From positions 124,001 through 188,000 of the forward strand of contig NZ_JAHXPQ010000009.1 of the NCBI RefSeq assembly GCF_019391655.1: a stretch of 64,000 nucleotides of DNA, in the 5' to 3' direction. Each line of letters starts with the position of its first letter. Position 1 is the first letter of the stretch. This DNA is from Mucilaginibacter rivuli. Its GTDB lineage: Bacteria; Bacteroidota; Bacteroidia; Sphingobacteriales; Sphingobacteriaceae. The notes beneath the pieces are model-generated. The model was not told the origin of the DNA. It saw only the letters and a program-made list of their open reading frames with translations, and did no database searches. Position numbers and translations under genes: made by a program. Below, one piece after another: positions 8,520 through 18,422 of the stretch.

Positions 8520-8676
8520 CAGGGCTATAACCGGCAGGATTTATACAAAAGTGGGTATTACTGATACGTTTTGCAGAACAGGTATTAACGGTGTAATAGT
8601 AATGTCATAACAGGTAATGAGGGTGGACTTTTCACCAGGGATAGGACAGCTGACCTCAAGCTTCCGACCTCCGATA

Positions 8677-10263
8677 TCACAACCCCTCCATCGCCTTCTT
8701 CAAGGTCACATCATCCGCGTTCAGTGTTTTGTAATAAGCTTCGTCGCCCCATTTTAACCTGGCAGCGGTAGCTCTCATATAAAGCTTAATATCATTTGCC
8801 GAGCGGGCTGCTTCTTTCGGATCAATCTGTTTAAGGGTTTGGGTAGCGTAAATGATAAAGGCGTTAAACTCTCGGCCGCTTACGCTGTAGTTTTTATTGA
8901 AGGTTTCGTAAGTAGTGTATTTAGCCAGGCTGCCCTGCATTTTTTGCAGCGCGTAGGCTAAAAAAAGCTGGTGGGTGCCCAGCTCGTAAAACAGGCGGGT
9001 ATTGCTCAGGATGTCTGCCGCTACAAACACATCTGGCATAATGCCGCCGCCGCTAAACACTTTACGGCCGTTGGCGGTATGGAATTTTGATGGCTGACGA
9101 AAAAGGCTGTCGTCCATATTGCTTTTCGCGGAGAACAGTTCGCCCTTTTTCATGCGGGTGGTTAGCTCGTTATGGTATTCATCAACGCCGTTCTTATACG
9201 ATTTTTGGATAGACCTGCCCGATGGCGTATAGTACCGGGCAATGGTAAGGTTAATGGCCGAGCCATCTTTAAAGGCAAACTGCTCCTGCACCAAACCTTT
9301 GCCAAATGAGCGGCGGCCAACAATGGTAGCGCGGTCAAGGTCTTGCATGGCCCCGGCCAGTATCTCGCTTGCCGAAGCAGAGTATTCGTTTATCAGGATA
9401 GCCAGCTTACCATTTTGATAGGCGCCCGAATCGGTGGAGAAGTAATCTGTACGCGGCTCATGTACACCCTGGGTGTACATAATGAGTTTCCCGGCAGGTA
9501 AAAATTCATCGGCCATGGCGGTAGCAGCGCTCAGGTAGCCGCCGCCGTTATTACGCAGATCCAGCACCAGCTTTTGCATGCCCTGTGCCTGTAATGCTTT
9601 TAGTGCCTGTTTAAAATCTTTATCGGTAGTGGCGGCAAATTTGCTCAGTTTAACGTAACCCGTGGTAGCATTGGCCATGTAGGCGGCATCAACACTGCTT
9701 AGTGCAATTCTTGCCCTGCTTACCTTTATCTTTTTTAATGCCGTGGTATTGCCATGTAAAACACCAATATCTACCACAGTGTTCTGCTCGCTGCGGAAGG
9801 CGTTGTTAATACGTGTTTGGTTGAGCCTGGTCCCCGCAAAGGGCTTATTGTTCAAGGTAATTATCCTATCGCCACACCGTAGGCCTGCTTTTGCAGCAGG
9901 ACCGTCCTTTACAACCTGGCTTACGTAAAGGGTGTCATTAATGAGGAGGTACTCCACACCAATACCTTCAAAACCACCATCAAGGGTTTCGTTTATGGAA
10001 GTTGCTTTTTGTGCGGGCAGGTAAACAGAGTGCGGGTCGAGGTTTTGCAAAAAGTGATTTACGGTTTCGCCCTCCAGGCTGTCCGCATTTACCGAGTCCA
10101 CGTATTTTTCGCGCACTAAGCGTGCCACGCGCGCTAGCTTATCATCTTTGCTGAAAACCAAACGGGGGCCGTCAAAACTACCGCGCATGGACCATATCCC
10201 CATCAGGCTGCCAATGGTGAGCAGCATAAGCGTGCGTAAAAATGTCTGGATGTTTTTGTTCAT
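8677..10263 (-). CDS. S41 family C-terminal processing peptidase
   Basis: The 528-residue protein has an N-terminal signal anchor (FLRTLMLLTIGSLMGIWS), a PDZ domain (GFEGIGVEYLL to GDRIITLNNK) and the S41 peptidase domain. The catalytic Ser lies in NEYSASASEILAGAMQD and the catalytic Lys in GRRSFGKGLVQEQF. Such Tsp/CtpA-type enzymes cut periplasmic proteins from their C-termini. ATG 10263 is chosen because the extra 37 residues of the longer frame (start 10374) would precede the signal anchor and overlap the divergent murQ start region. The C-terminal ~130 residues fit the helical extension seen in Bacteroidota members. Confidence 0.92.
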   Translation of the reverse strand: MNKNIQTFLRTLMLLTIGSLMGIWSMRGSFDGPRLVFSKDDKLARVARLVREKYVDSVNADSLEGETVNHFLQNLDPHSVYLPAQKATSINETLDGGFEGIGVEYLLINDTLYVSQVVKDGPAAKAGLRCGDRIITLNNKPFAGTRLNQTRINNAFRSEQNTVVDIGVLHGNTTALKKIKVSRARIALSSVDAAYMANATTGYVKLSKFAATTDKDFKQALKALQAQGMQKLVLDLRNNGGGYLSAATAMADEFLPAGKLIMYTQGVHEPRTDYFSTDSGAYQNGKLAILINEYSASASEILAGAMQDLDRATIVGRRSFGKGLVQEQFAFKDGSAINLTIARYYTPSGRSIQKSYKNGVDEYHNELTTRMKKGELFSAKSNMDDSLFRQPSKFHTANGRKVFSGGGIMPDVFVAADILSNTRLFYELGTHQLFLAYALQKMQGSLAKYTTYETFNKNYSVSGREFNAFIIYATQTLKQIDPKEAARSANDIKLYMRATAARLKWGDEAYYKTLNADDVTLKKAMEGL

Positions 10264-10375
10264 ATGCCCGACGGCTAATTTAAGCATTGTGGCCAAACAG
10301 GCAATAATTTTTATGCCCGAGTGTTTGAGGTATCTGATAAAAATGCCGATTTTTGTATAGCTAAACCCCATCAAC

Positions 10376-11188
10376 GTGGAAAGAGTAACCGAAAGCGATT
10401 CGAATTATACCAACCTGGAGCAAATGCCGGTTACCCAACTGCTGCATAGCATTAATAAAGAAGATAAAACCGTTCCGTTGGCAATAGAAAAGGCTATACC
10501 GCAACTGGAAAAGCTGGTAGCCATTACGGCCGAAAAGATGAAGGCAGGCGGCCGCCTGTTTTACATTGGCGCAGGCACCAGCGGCAGACTCGGTATTGTT
10601 GACGCGTCTGAATGCCCGCCAACTTACGGTGTGCCCTTCGATTTGGTAATAGGCATTATTGCAGGTGGCGATGGCGCCATCCGTAAAGCCGTAGAGTTTG
10701 CCGAAGACGATACCAAACAAGCCTGGATCGATCTGCAGCAGTACGCCATAAATGATAAAGATGTTTTGGTTGGGATAGCCGCATCGGGCTCAACACCTTA
10801 TGTTATTGGTGGCTTACAAATGGCAAATCAGCATAATATCGTTACGGGCTGTATCGTTTGTAACTCGGGAAGCCCGGTTGCCGCTGTTGCCAAATACCCT
10901 GTTGTAGTTGTAGTAGGCCCCGAGTTTGTAACCGGATCTACCCGCATGAAGGCGGGTACCGCGCAAAAACTGGTACTTAATATGCTAAGCACTACAGTAA
11001 TGATACAGCTGGGCAGGGTAAAAGGTAATAAGATGGTAGATATGCAGCTATCCAACAATAAACTGATTGACAGGGGTACAAAAATGATTATGCAGGCCAC
11101 AGGGATACACGAAGCATTGGCAGCTCAATTGTTAGAAGAACATGGGAGTGTGCGGAAGGCGGTTGATTTTTATTTGATAGGGAAGTAA
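10376..11188 (+). CDS. murQ: N-acetylmuramic acid 6-phosphate etherase
   Basis: MurQ cleaves the lactyl ether of MurNAc-6-phosphate to give GlcNAc-6-phosphate and D-lactate during wall recycling. The 270-residue SIS-domain protein shows IGAGTSGRLGIVDASECPPT, with the catalytic Glu in ASEC, and GSTRMKAGTAQKLVLNMLST. The start is GTG 10376: a stop lies six codons upstream with no ATG between. The gene is divergent from the S41 peptidase, 112 bases away. No MurNAc transporter or kinase is visible nearby. Confidence 0.95.
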   Translation: MERVTESDSNYTNLEQMPVTQLLHSINKEDKTVPLAIEKAIPQLEKLVAITAEKMKAGGRLFYIGAGTSGRLGIVDASECPPTYGVPFDLVIGIIAGGDGAIRKAVEFAEDDTKQAWIDLQQYAINDKDVLVGIAASGSTPYVIGGLQMANQHNIVTGCIVCNSGSPVAAVAKYPVVVVVGPEFVTGSTRMKAGTAQKLVLNMLSTTVMIQLGRVKGNKMVDMQLSNNKLIDRGTKMIMQATGIHEALAAQLLEEHGSVRKAVDFYLIGK

Positions 11189-11233
11189 ATGTGCAAATGA
11201 TTTGAATAGTTGCTACGGTGCGGGTACAGGGTG

Positions 11234-11280
11234 TTTGACTCACGCCGACTGCACTACGCTGGTTGCCGGGGTAAGTCAAA
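11234..11280. repeat. Imperfect inverted repeat between murQ and the next gene
   Basis: TTTGACTCACGCCG at 11234-11247 pairs imperfectly with CGGGGTAAGTCAAA at 11267-11280 (two mismatches over 14). The ~19-base loop is GC-rich compared with its surroundings. It resembles a REP-type intergenic palindrome, and no T-tract follows. Confidence 0.5.
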
Positions 11281-11321
11281 GAAGCGAAGGGTTTGCCCGA
11301 TAATTAAATGAAGGATAGTAA

Positions 11322-11888
11322 ATGCATGAAATAGAACCATATTACCGCTGGCGGGATGATTACATAGCATCGGAAGATGAGCAATCGCCTTTTTACGCGG
11401 TAGAGTATAACGAGTTTGAATTTGATAAGCAGGTGTACAATTACTTGCTGCATCCGCAATGGGATTCGTTCGGTTCAAACACCCTGTACCTTAAAGTACT
11501 GTTTGTTGATTATGAGCGTGGCTATACTATTATTGAGTTGATAGGCGAATGGAACGATGCTATTGATAATGATATTATGCTGCTTAAGCGCGAACTGATA
11601 GAGTTAATGATAGACGAAGGGATAAACAAATTTGTGCTTATTGGAGAGAACGTACTGAACTTCCACTCGAGCGACGATTGTTATTACGAGGAATGGTTCC
11701 AGGAGGTTGAGGATGGATGGATAGCGGGTATCAATTTTCGTGAGCATGTGATCAATGAGTTTAAGACCAATAATATTGATTATTATATCAACTTTGGTGG
11801 CGTGTTGGACGACCTGAGCTGGCGCACCCTGAAACCCTTGCAGGTATTTAAAAAAGTTGAAGAGCAACTGGTAAAACGTTTGAATTAA
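11322..11888 (+). CDS. Conserved hypothetical acidic protein
   Basis: The 188-residue soluble protein is rich in acidic and aromatic residues (MHEIEPYYRWRDDYIASEDE) with no signal peptide, membrane segment or recognised catalytic motif. The middle part (YTIIELIGEWNDAIDNDI, then NKFVLIGENVLNFH) looks like an alternating alpha/beta fold. It lies between murQ and the BAX-inhibitor-like gene, all on the plus strand. I do not recognise the family and propose no function. Normal codon use and length support it as a real gene. Confidence 0.75.
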   Translation: MHEIEPYYRWRDDYIASEDEQSPFYAVEYNEFEFDKQVYNYLLHPQWDSFGSNTLYLKVLFVDYERGYTIIELIGEWNDAIDNDIMLLKRELIELMIDEGINKFVLIGENVLNFHSSDDCYYEEWFQEVEDGWIAGINFREHVINEFKTNNIDYYINFGGVLDDLSWRTLKPLQVFKKVEEQLVKRLN

Positions 11889-11964
11889 TAATTTACTTTT
11901 GGCTTACTAAACCAGCAATAATTACGTTTATATTTATATCACAAAAAAATAGAATTATAATAAA

Positions 11965-12702
11965 ATGGAAATAAAGAGAGATAACTACGTTTATGATAAC
12001 GTAATAGAAGTTGAGGATTTGGATAAAGTATCCTCACGTAAATTTTTGGCAGGGGTATTTAGCTGGATGTTTGTGGCGTTGGCAATATCTGCTTTCTGCT
12101 CATACGAGTTTGCAAACAACCTAAGTCTGTTAAGTTTGGTGTTCGATCTGCAAACAGGTGCACGCACAGGTTTTGGCTTAATCGTAATGTTTTCGCCATT
12201 CGCGTTTATACTGGCTATGTCCTTCGGGTTAAACAAAATGTCGTACCCGGTACTTGCTGTACTATTTATAGCGTTTGCAACATGTATGGGTATTAGTTTA
12301 AGTTCAGTATTGCTTGTATACACAGGCGGTTCGGTATTAGGGGTGTTTATAACCGCAGCTGTAATTTTTGCAACAATGGCTATTGCCGGATACACAACAC
12401 AACAAGACCTGACAAGCTTTGGTTCATTACTTATTGTTGCGTTATGGGGCCTGATCATTGCATCATTAGTTAACTGGTTCTTACACAGCGAGCAACTGAG
12501 TTATATTATCAGTTATATTGGTGTAGCTATTTTTGTTGGCTTAACCGCTTATGACGTACAAAAGCTAAAACAAATAGGGGCTGAATTAGAACACGGACAA
12601 ACAGAGACAAAAAAATATGCTTTAATAGGTGCGTTAACACTTTATCTTGATTTTGTTAACCTGTTCCTTTACCTACTGCGCATATTTGGCCGCAGGAGAT
12701 AA
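11965..12702 (+). CDS. Bax inhibitor-1/YccA family membrane protein
   Basis: The 245-residue protein has about seven membrane segments and the BI-1 layout: a charged N-terminus, KFLAGVFSWMFVALAISAFC as the first helix, and the late motif FVGLTAYDVQKLKQIG with the conserved Asp, followed by ALTLYLDFVNLFLYLLRIFG. Bacterial members are implicated in calcium leak and in protecting or regulating the FtsH protease. A strong terminator follows. Confidence 0.92.
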   Translation: MEIKRDNYVYDNVIEVEDLDKVSSRKFLAGVFSWMFVALAISAFCSYEFANNLSLLSLVFDLQTGARTGFGLIVMFSPFAFILAMSFGLNKMSYPVLAVLFIAFATCMGISLSSVLLVYTGGSVLGVFITAAVIFATMAIAGYTTQQDLTSFGSLLIVALWGLIIASLVNWFLHSEQLSYIISYIGVAIFVGLTAYDVQKLKQIGAELEHGQTETKKYALIGALTLYLDFVNLFLYLLRIFGRRR

Positions 12703-12720
12703 TCCGGTTATTAATATACC

Positions 12721-12751
12721 AAAAGCCCCCGCGTAAACGGGGGCTTTTTTT
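12721..12751 (+). terminator. Rho-independent terminator
   Basis: AAAAGCCCCCG, a short loop and CGGGGGCTTTTTTT form a GC-rich hairpin with a T-tract, 18 bases past the BI-1 family stop. It reads on both strands because of the A-run on the left side. Confidence 0.92.
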
Positions 12752-12846
12752 GTAAAGCCAATTTTATAAGGTAATTTTAAAAATTATTACCAATAGTAAA
12801 TCCTTTATATCCTGTTTTTCGTAAAATATTTAAACAATTATTATCC

Positions 12847-14196
12847 ATGCCATTCCCTAAGTTGTCAAGTTTAAATAACAAGCATATTCTTGCACTTACA
12901 GGTAATTTCGTTATCGCGGGTTTTAGCATCCTTACCATTGCCCTGCTTGCTCATAACATGGGTAAACCCGAAATGGGTATTTACTTTTTCTTTTTTTTAA
13001 CCTACAACCTGGCCGATGCCATTCGTAATGGCTTACTCACTACTGCCACCGTAAAGTTTTACGCCGGAGCACCGGCCGAGCGGGCTACAGCCGTATTAGG
13101 ATCGGTTTGGTATTTGGCTTTAGGGCTAACATTGGCAATGGTATTGCTTAACCTGCTGGCCATCCCCTTTTTGCCGTTTACAAAAAATGAAGAAGTTATT
13201 ATAGTTATCCAATGGTTTGGCGCTACGGTATTAAGTTCGCTGCCGTTTAATGTTACTTTTTGGATATTGGTTGCCGATGAAGATTACCTTACCATACTTT
13301 GGTTGCGCCTTGTAAACAGCGGGAGCACCATAGGTGTTTTTGGCATTTTGGCGCTATTACATAAGGCAACCGTATTTAATATATTATGTGCAAACTTTGC
13401 CACCAATACCTTAACCAGTGTTATATGTATGGCATTTGGCTATTCTAAATTTATAACATTGTTTAAGCGTACCAAAGCAGTAACACGCGAGCTTTTTACT
13501 TTTGGTAAGTTCAGTCTTTCAAGCACAGTTAGTTCATATTTTTTAAGCGCGGCCAATGGTTTTATTGTAAACGGTATGTTAGGTGCACCTGCATTGGCTA
13601 TATTTACTATCCCTAACAGGTTAATGGAGATCATTGAGATACCTTTACGCAGTTTTGTAGGCACGGGTATGAGCGCCATGGCTACGGCTTACAATAATAA
13701 TAATATGTACCACTTAACTTTTGTAAGTAAAAAGTATGCGGGTATGCTAACGCTGGTATTTGTTCCGGTGGCTATAGTTACTTTTTTTGGTGCCGATATT
13801 GCTGTTTGGCTGTTAGGCGGTAAACAATATACAGGTGGCGAAGCTTCCAATATTTTACGTGTAATGATGTTCATTGCCATACTTTACCCTATAGACAGGT
13901 TTAACGGCGTAACACTCGATATCATTAACCAGCCTAAAATAAATACCTATAAAGTTATCCTGATGGGTATTGTAAACATTGTAGTTGCTGTGGTGGCCAT
14001 TTACTTTTTAAAACATGTTTACGGGGTAGTTATTGCTACATTTTGCACCACCATTGCCGGTATCATATTTGGTTACCACCACCTGCGTAAACACCTTAAT
14101 TATACACTAAGCGATATTTTAAGCCTGGGCTTAGTTGAGTTGAAAAACTTTTATTTTGAGAAGGTTTTAAAAAGGCCGCCTGTTAATCCACAATAA
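12847..14196 (+). CDS. Polysaccharide biosynthesis flippase (MATE/MOP superfamily)
   Basis: The 449-residue protein has about 12 hydrophobic segments without soluble domains. Its opening (HILALTGNFVIAGFSILTIA) and internal glycines (NGFIVNGMLGAPALAIF) fit the oligosaccharide-lipid flippases of the MOP superfamily (Wzx-like). It probably moves a lipid-linked sugar across the inner membrane. The stop is directly followed by the ATG of an acetyltransferase gene, so they form an operon. No full polysaccharide cluster surrounds it. Confidence 0.85.
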   Translation: MPFPKLSSLNNKHILALTGNFVIAGFSILTIALLAHNMGKPEMGIYFFFFLTYNLADAIRNGLLTTATVKFYAGAPAERATAVLGSVWYLALGLTLAMVLLNLLAIPFLPFTKNEEVIIVIQWFGATVLSSLPFNVTFWILVADEDYLTILWLRLVNSGSTIGVFGILALLHKATVFNILCANFATNTLTSVICMAFGYSKFITLFKRTKAVTRELFTFGKFSLSSTVSSYFLSAANGFIVNGMLGAPALAIFTIPNRLMEIIEIPLRSFVGTGMSAMATAYNNNNMYHLTFVSKKYAGMLTLVFVPVAIVTFFGADIAVWLLGGKQYTGGEASNILRVMMFIAILYPIDRFNGVTLDIINQPKINTYKVILMGIVNIVVAVVAIYFLKHVYGVVIATFCTTIAGIIFGYHHLRKHLNYTLSDILSLGLVELKNFYFEKVLKRPPVNPQ

Positions 14197-14700
14197 ATGA
14201 TCATCCGCAAAGCTATCCTTGCCGATATTCCCGGCATTATGCAGGTTATCAGCAATATAGTCCCCCTTATGCGGGCCGATGGAAATTTGCAGTGGGATGA
14301 TAAATACCCCAATCCCGAAGCATTTCAAAAAGATATCGAACTCGACCAGCTTTGGGTTGCCGATGTTGATGGCGAAATTGCCGGTGCCGCCGCCGTTACC
14401 ACCGAGCAATACCCCGAGTATGCAGATGCCGGTTTAGATATTACCGAAACTGCCATTGTTGTGCACCGCCTGGCGGTAGATACTAAATACCGGGGCCTGG
14501 GCATAGCAGCCGCTTTGCTGCAGCAAGCTGAGCAGGTGGCTGTTGAGCGTGGTATTACTATTTTACGTATTGATACCAACCTGCAAAATAAAGCCGCGCA
14601 GGTTTTGTTCCCTAAAGTGGGTTATACTTTCGCGGGAGAAATAGGTTTGGTATTCAGGCCCGGTTTGCGCTTCGTTTGTTTTGAGAAGCGGTTAAAATAA
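14197..14700 (+). CDS. GNAT family N-acetyltransferase
   Basis: The 167-residue protein opens with MIIRKAILADIPGIMQVI and has the acetyl-CoA site VHRLAVDTKYRGLGIAAALL, where the RGLGIA loop binds the pyrophosphate, followed by INTNL-like RIDTNLQNKAAQVLF. It transfers an acetyl group to an unknown amine. It starts at the base after the flippase stop codon, indicating shared transcription, but a functional link is not shown. Confidence 0.9.
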   Translation: MIIRKAILADIPGIMQVISNIVPLMRADGNLQWDDKYPNPEAFQKDIELDQLWVADVDGEIAGAAAVTTEQYPEYADAGLDITETAIVVHRLAVDTKYRGLGIAAALLQQAEQVAVERGITILRIDTNLQNKAAQVLFPKVGYTFAGEIGLVFRPGLRFVCFEKRLK

Positions 14701-14825
14701 TTCTTTTATGCCCTCTTTACCACTCGGGGCAGAGAAAGCGGACCAGCACAGCACAGGTTGAGTCAACATAAATCCAAATAATTCCCCTGTTTTTTATAAT
14801 TTGCAGCACCAATTATTAACCTGCC

Positions 14826-15887
14826 ATGATCAGAAATATAAAAGCCCCTGTAGCTTTATTCGCACCCATCTGCGCCCTTACATTATTTTTTACGATCACC
14901 GTAAAGGCGCAAACTCAAATAGCTTTAAAAGGCTCGGTTGAGCGCATTAGGGTGCATGGTAAACACCTTGAAGGTAACCTGCTTGGCGACTCGGCTGACC
15001 GGTATGTTTCCATCTATCTGCCGCCAAGCTATCATACCAATAAAACGAAACATTACCCGGTAGTTTATTTTCTGCATGGTTTTACCGATGATGACGCGAA
15101 GTTTTATGGTTTTGCAAAACACTGGACAAACCTGCCGCCAATATTTGATAAAGTGTTTACCTCCGGCGAAGCCAAAGAGATGATCATTGTTACGCCCAAT
15201 GCTTACAATAAATTTTTTGGCTGCATGTACTCCAACTCCATCACCACCGGCGATTGGGAAGACTTTGTAGCGAAAGACCTGGTGGGGTACATTGATGCGC
15301 ATTACCGAACCATTGCAAAGGTAGAAAGCCGGGGGCTGGCAGGCCACTCCATGGGCGGTTATGGCACCATGCGGATAGGGGAGCGCCATCCTGATGTATT
15401 TTCGGGCATTTACCTGCTAAGCCCAAGCTCGTTACTGGCGGGTAACACCAACCTGTCCGACCCGAAATTTTTGGCCGATACCAACTTTACTTATGATGCT
15501 TTTAAAAAGGGAAGTTTTAGCCTCAAATACATGTACGCTTCGGCTGCGGCCTGGTCGCCAAATCCTAATAAACCACCTTTATATTTTGACATGCCTGTTG
15601 GCGATAAGCAGGCAGAAATACTGCGCAAATGGGCTGCGAATATGCCGCTTACCACACTCGATCAATACATCACTAACCTGAAACAACTCCACGCCATCGC
15701 CTTTGATGCCGGTAATAAAGATGCGGATATTGCTGCCAGTCTTAAAGTGCTGGATGCCGAACTGAACAAATACCATATTGCCCATAGCTTTGAAATTTAC
15801 GATGGTACGCACACCAGCCGCATAGCTAACCGAATTGAAACAAAGGTGCTCAAGTTCTTTTCGGATAATTTAGTAGCAGGTAAATAA
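14826..15887 (+). CDS. Exported esterase (esterase D/feruloyl esterase-like)
   Basis: The 353-residue alpha/beta hydrolase has a signal peptide (ALFAPICALTLFFTITVKAQ). It carries PVVYFLHGFTDDD with the oxyanion region, the nucleophile elbow GLAGHSMGGYG (Ser) and a likely catalytic His in YDGTHTSRI near the C-terminus. The layout matches the putative esterase family that includes S-formylglutathione hydrolase and feruloyl esterases of Bacteroidota. It probably acts in the periplasm or outside the cell on esters of plant polysaccharides. No partner glycosidase is adjacent. Confidence 0.88.
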   Translation: MIRNIKAPVALFAPICALTLFFTITVKAQTQIALKGSVERIRVHGKHLEGNLLGDSADRYVSIYLPPSYHTNKTKHYPVVYFLHGFTDDDAKFYGFAKHWTNLPPIFDKVFTSGEAKEMIIVTPNAYNKFFGCMYSNSITTGDWEDFVAKDLVGYIDAHYRTIAKVESRGLAGHSMGGYGTMRIGERHPDVFSGIYLLSPSSLLAGNTNLSDPKFLADTNFTYDAFKKGSFSLKYMYASAAAWSPNPNKPPLYFDMPVGDKQAEILRKWAANMPLTTLDQYITNLKQLHAIAFDAGNKDADIAASLKVLDAELNKYHIAHSFEIYDGTHTSRIANRIETKVLKFFSDNLVAGK

Positions 15888-16562
15888 TTATTGGGGATGA
15901 TGAATGCTTAATGCGATAAGATCAACTAATATATGAAACACGATAAGCGTGCTGATGCTTTTATAAATTTGATAATGCGCCCCGCATACTATTGCAAAAC
16001 AAAAGGTGAATAACAGTTCGCTTAAACTGTGGTAACCATAATGTAAGCCTGCAAATAACAGCGAGGTAATAATTAGCGATATATACGGGTTTTTAGTAAG
16101 CAACTCCAGCCTTGGTAATACATACCCTCTAAATATCAATTCTTCGGTAACTCCGGCAGTTATCAATGTAAAAGCGAATGTAAAGTTGTTGCTTTTTACT
16201 ATTGCCATTACCCTTCGTGCAATAGCTTCATTGTCATGCAATCCAAAGAGTGAGGGTATCCGGGCAATTATACCACAACATATAATGAGCAGGAATAATA
16301 GAAACAACCATTTGATGTAAAATACCGGGCCATACCAGGTTTCTGCCCATAACAAATACTTCCGATGTTCAATTTTTCTCGCATAAAAGTAGAGTATCAA
16401 AATATCCACCCAGGTAATTAACCTGGAATAAAATAATTTTGGTAAACCAACAGCCATTGGTGATAAGATAAATGAACAAAGCAAAATAAAAATGAATGAA
16501 AAAATAATTCCACATAATAGAAATTTATTATCCCGTTCTGTTCTTGTTAAATCATTATTCAT
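15888..16562 (-). CDS. CPBP family intramembrane metalloprotease
   Basis: The 224-residue membrane protein has about six to eight hydrophobic segments and the motifs of the CAAX protease/bacteriocin-processing (CPBP, Abi) family: EELIFRG (EExxxR), then FAGLHYG and HILVDL, which supply the metal-binding Glu and His residues. Relatives cut prenylated or membrane peptides; the substrate here is unknown. The stop codon directly abuts that of the convergent esterase gene, leaving no room for a separate terminator. Confidence 0.88.
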   Translation of the reverse strand: MNNDLTRTERDNKFLLCGIIFSFIFILLCSFILSPMAVGLPKLFYSRLITWVDILILYFYARKIEHRKYLLWAETWYGPVFYIKWLFLLFLLIICCGIIARIPSLFGLHDNEAIARRVMAIVKSNNFTFAFTLITAGVTEELIFRGYVLPRLELLTKNPYISLIITSLLFAGLHYGYHSLSELLFTFCFAIVCGAHYQIYKSISTLIVFHILVDLIALSIHHPQ

Positions 16563-16700
16563 CGGTACAAATAGCTATTGCTAAAGTATCACTTATTTTA
16601 ATGATACCCTGCATCAGGCACATCTTAACTTATCTTCATTTCCCACCCACTATCATATCGTTATTTCCGCTATTTTTGGAGCTGAATAAAACCCTTTTTT

Positions 16701-18404
16701 TTGGTACAGCACAATACGGTTTCTGGTTATCAGTATTTAACATCGGCTAAAAACCGTCCGTTTTTGCTTGTATTTATATTGGCGCTAATTATCAATATTG
16801 CCGGTATAGCAACAACTTTCTTTACTAACGACCCGGCCTTGTACAGCCTCATTGCCAAAGCGATGGTACAAAACCATAATTATATTGATTTGATGTACCG
16901 GGGCAAAGATTGGCTGGATAAGCCGCACTTTCCGTTTTGGATGGTGGCCCTGAGCTTTAATATTTTTGGTGCCAATACCATAGCTTACAAGTTACCGGCA
17001 CTCATATTCTATTTTGTTTCGGTACGATATACTTACCTGTTAGCCAAAAAATTTTATGGTGTTGAAACAGGTTTAATAGCCGCGCTGATACTGCTTACCG
17101 CCCAACATGCCATCATGTCGAACACGGATGTGCGTGCCGAGCCTTATATTATGGGTTTGCTGATGGGAGGGGTTTACCATTTTGCTAATCTGAAAGAGCG
17201 ATTTAATATTTGGCAATTGCTTGTCGCGTCCATATTTACAGCCTGCGCGGTGATGACCAAAGGTATCTACCTGCTCATCCCGATAGGTTTCGCCATTATT
17301 GGCGATTATGTTTTTAAGCGCGACTTTAAGGGCCTGCTACAATGGCGCTGGTTAATGGCCGTGGTGCTTGTCGCGCTATTTATCCTGCCCGAAATTTATA
17401 CCCTGTACGTTCAGTTTGATCTTCATCCCGAAAAGGTGGTATTCGGGCATACCAATGTATCGGGTATCAAATGGTTTTTGTGGGATAGCCAGTTTGGGCG
17501 GTTTAATAATACCGGGTACATAGCCCGGCCCGATCACGATTACTTCTTTTTTTTACATACCCTGCTTTGGGCGTTTGCACCATGGACCTTTTTGTTGTAT
17601 GCAGGTATATTTTTAAACGTCCGCAAAATATTTAAAGGAATTGAACAGCCAGAGTATATGGTATTATCCGGCGCTTTGCCCATGCTGATTATCTTTTCGG
17701 TATCGCAATTTCAATTGCCGTTTTATACCAATATACTGTTCCCATTCTTCGCGATGATTACGGCTACGTTTGTAGCGAAGGTGTTGGCTGCCAATAAGAA
17801 CAGGTATTTTACCATAGCACAATACGTGGTAATGGCATTGCTCATTATAGTTGTAACTGTACTGGCTTTCATAATCTACAGGCCGTTTGGCATGTTGAGC
17901 CTGATGCCTTTATACGGATGCTTTACAGGATGGTTTTTGGGTGCATTTTATAAGTATAGAGGGGCAAAATGGTTAATGTTATTAACCTGTTATGTTTCAA
18001 TATTTGTTAATTTTTATTTGCTAACGGATGTTTACCGTATACTGCTGTATTATCGCGGCGAAGTAACTGCACCTCAATACATCAATTCAAATATACCGGC
18101 TAATAAACGCGTCATCGCTTGCTTCGAGGTGCCCGACTCATTTGAGTTTTATACCAAACGCCCGGTTGAGTTTAAGCAGCTCGACAGCGTAATGGCTGAA
18201 CATACAAGCAACAAAGTTGTATTAATAGGAGATACTTTGCTTAAACATTTGCAAAAGGAGCGCATCTCATTTAGCATGATCAAAGCTTTCGAAAATTATC
18301 CTAACGAGGTGATAACACCACAGTTTTTAAAACAAAGCGAGCGCTATAAAACGCTCGATCATTATTACCTCATCGAAATAGATAACCCATATCGCAACCG
18401 TTAA
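16701..18404 (+). CDS. GT39-type membrane glycosyltransferase (ArnT/PMT-like)
   Basis: The 567-residue protein has about 11-12 membrane segments. After the first helix comes the catalytic-type loop FTNDPALYSLIAKAM with an Asp, then GKDWLDKPHFPFW, matching the DKPPL-type motif of ArnT-like transferases. A soluble C-terminal region (from about residue 440) lies outside the membrane. The family uses polyprenyl-phosphate sugars to modify lipid A or proteins. It ends 18 bases before murB. The start at 16701 precedes the first helix; a second ATG is not obvious. Confidence 0.85.
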   Translation: MVQHNTVSGYQYLTSAKNRPFLLVFILALIINIAGIATTFFTNDPALYSLIAKAMVQNHNYIDLMYRGKDWLDKPHFPFWMVALSFNIFGANTIAYKLPALIFYFVSVRYTYLLAKKFYGVETGLIAALILLTAQHAIMSNTDVRAEPYIMGLLMGGVYHFANLKERFNIWQLLVASIFTACAVMTKGIYLLIPIGFAIIGDYVFKRDFKGLLQWRWLMAVVLVALFILPEIYTLYVQFDLHPEKVVFGHTNVSGIKWFLWDSQFGRFNNTGYIARPDHDYFFFLHTLLWAFAPWTFLLYAGIFLNVRKIFKGIEQPEYMVLSGALPMLIIFSVSQFQLPFYTNILFPFFAMITATFVAKVLAANKNRYFTIAQYVVMALLIIVVTVLAFIIYRPFGMLSLMPLYGCFTGWFLGAFYKYRGAKWLMLLTCYVSIFVNFYLLTDVYRILLYYRGEVTAPQYINSNIPANKRVIACFEVPDSFEFYTKRPVEFKQLDSVMAEHTSNKVVLIGDTLLKHLQKERISFSMIKAFENYPNEVITPQFLKQSERYKTLDHYYLIEIDNPYRNR

Positions 18405-18422
18405 TTCATTAACTTTATACCA

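Noticed and set aside
16544..16750. ORF before the GT39 gene
   Set aside because: Overlaps the start of the CPBP gene and the GT39 gene in another frame; no signal or motif.
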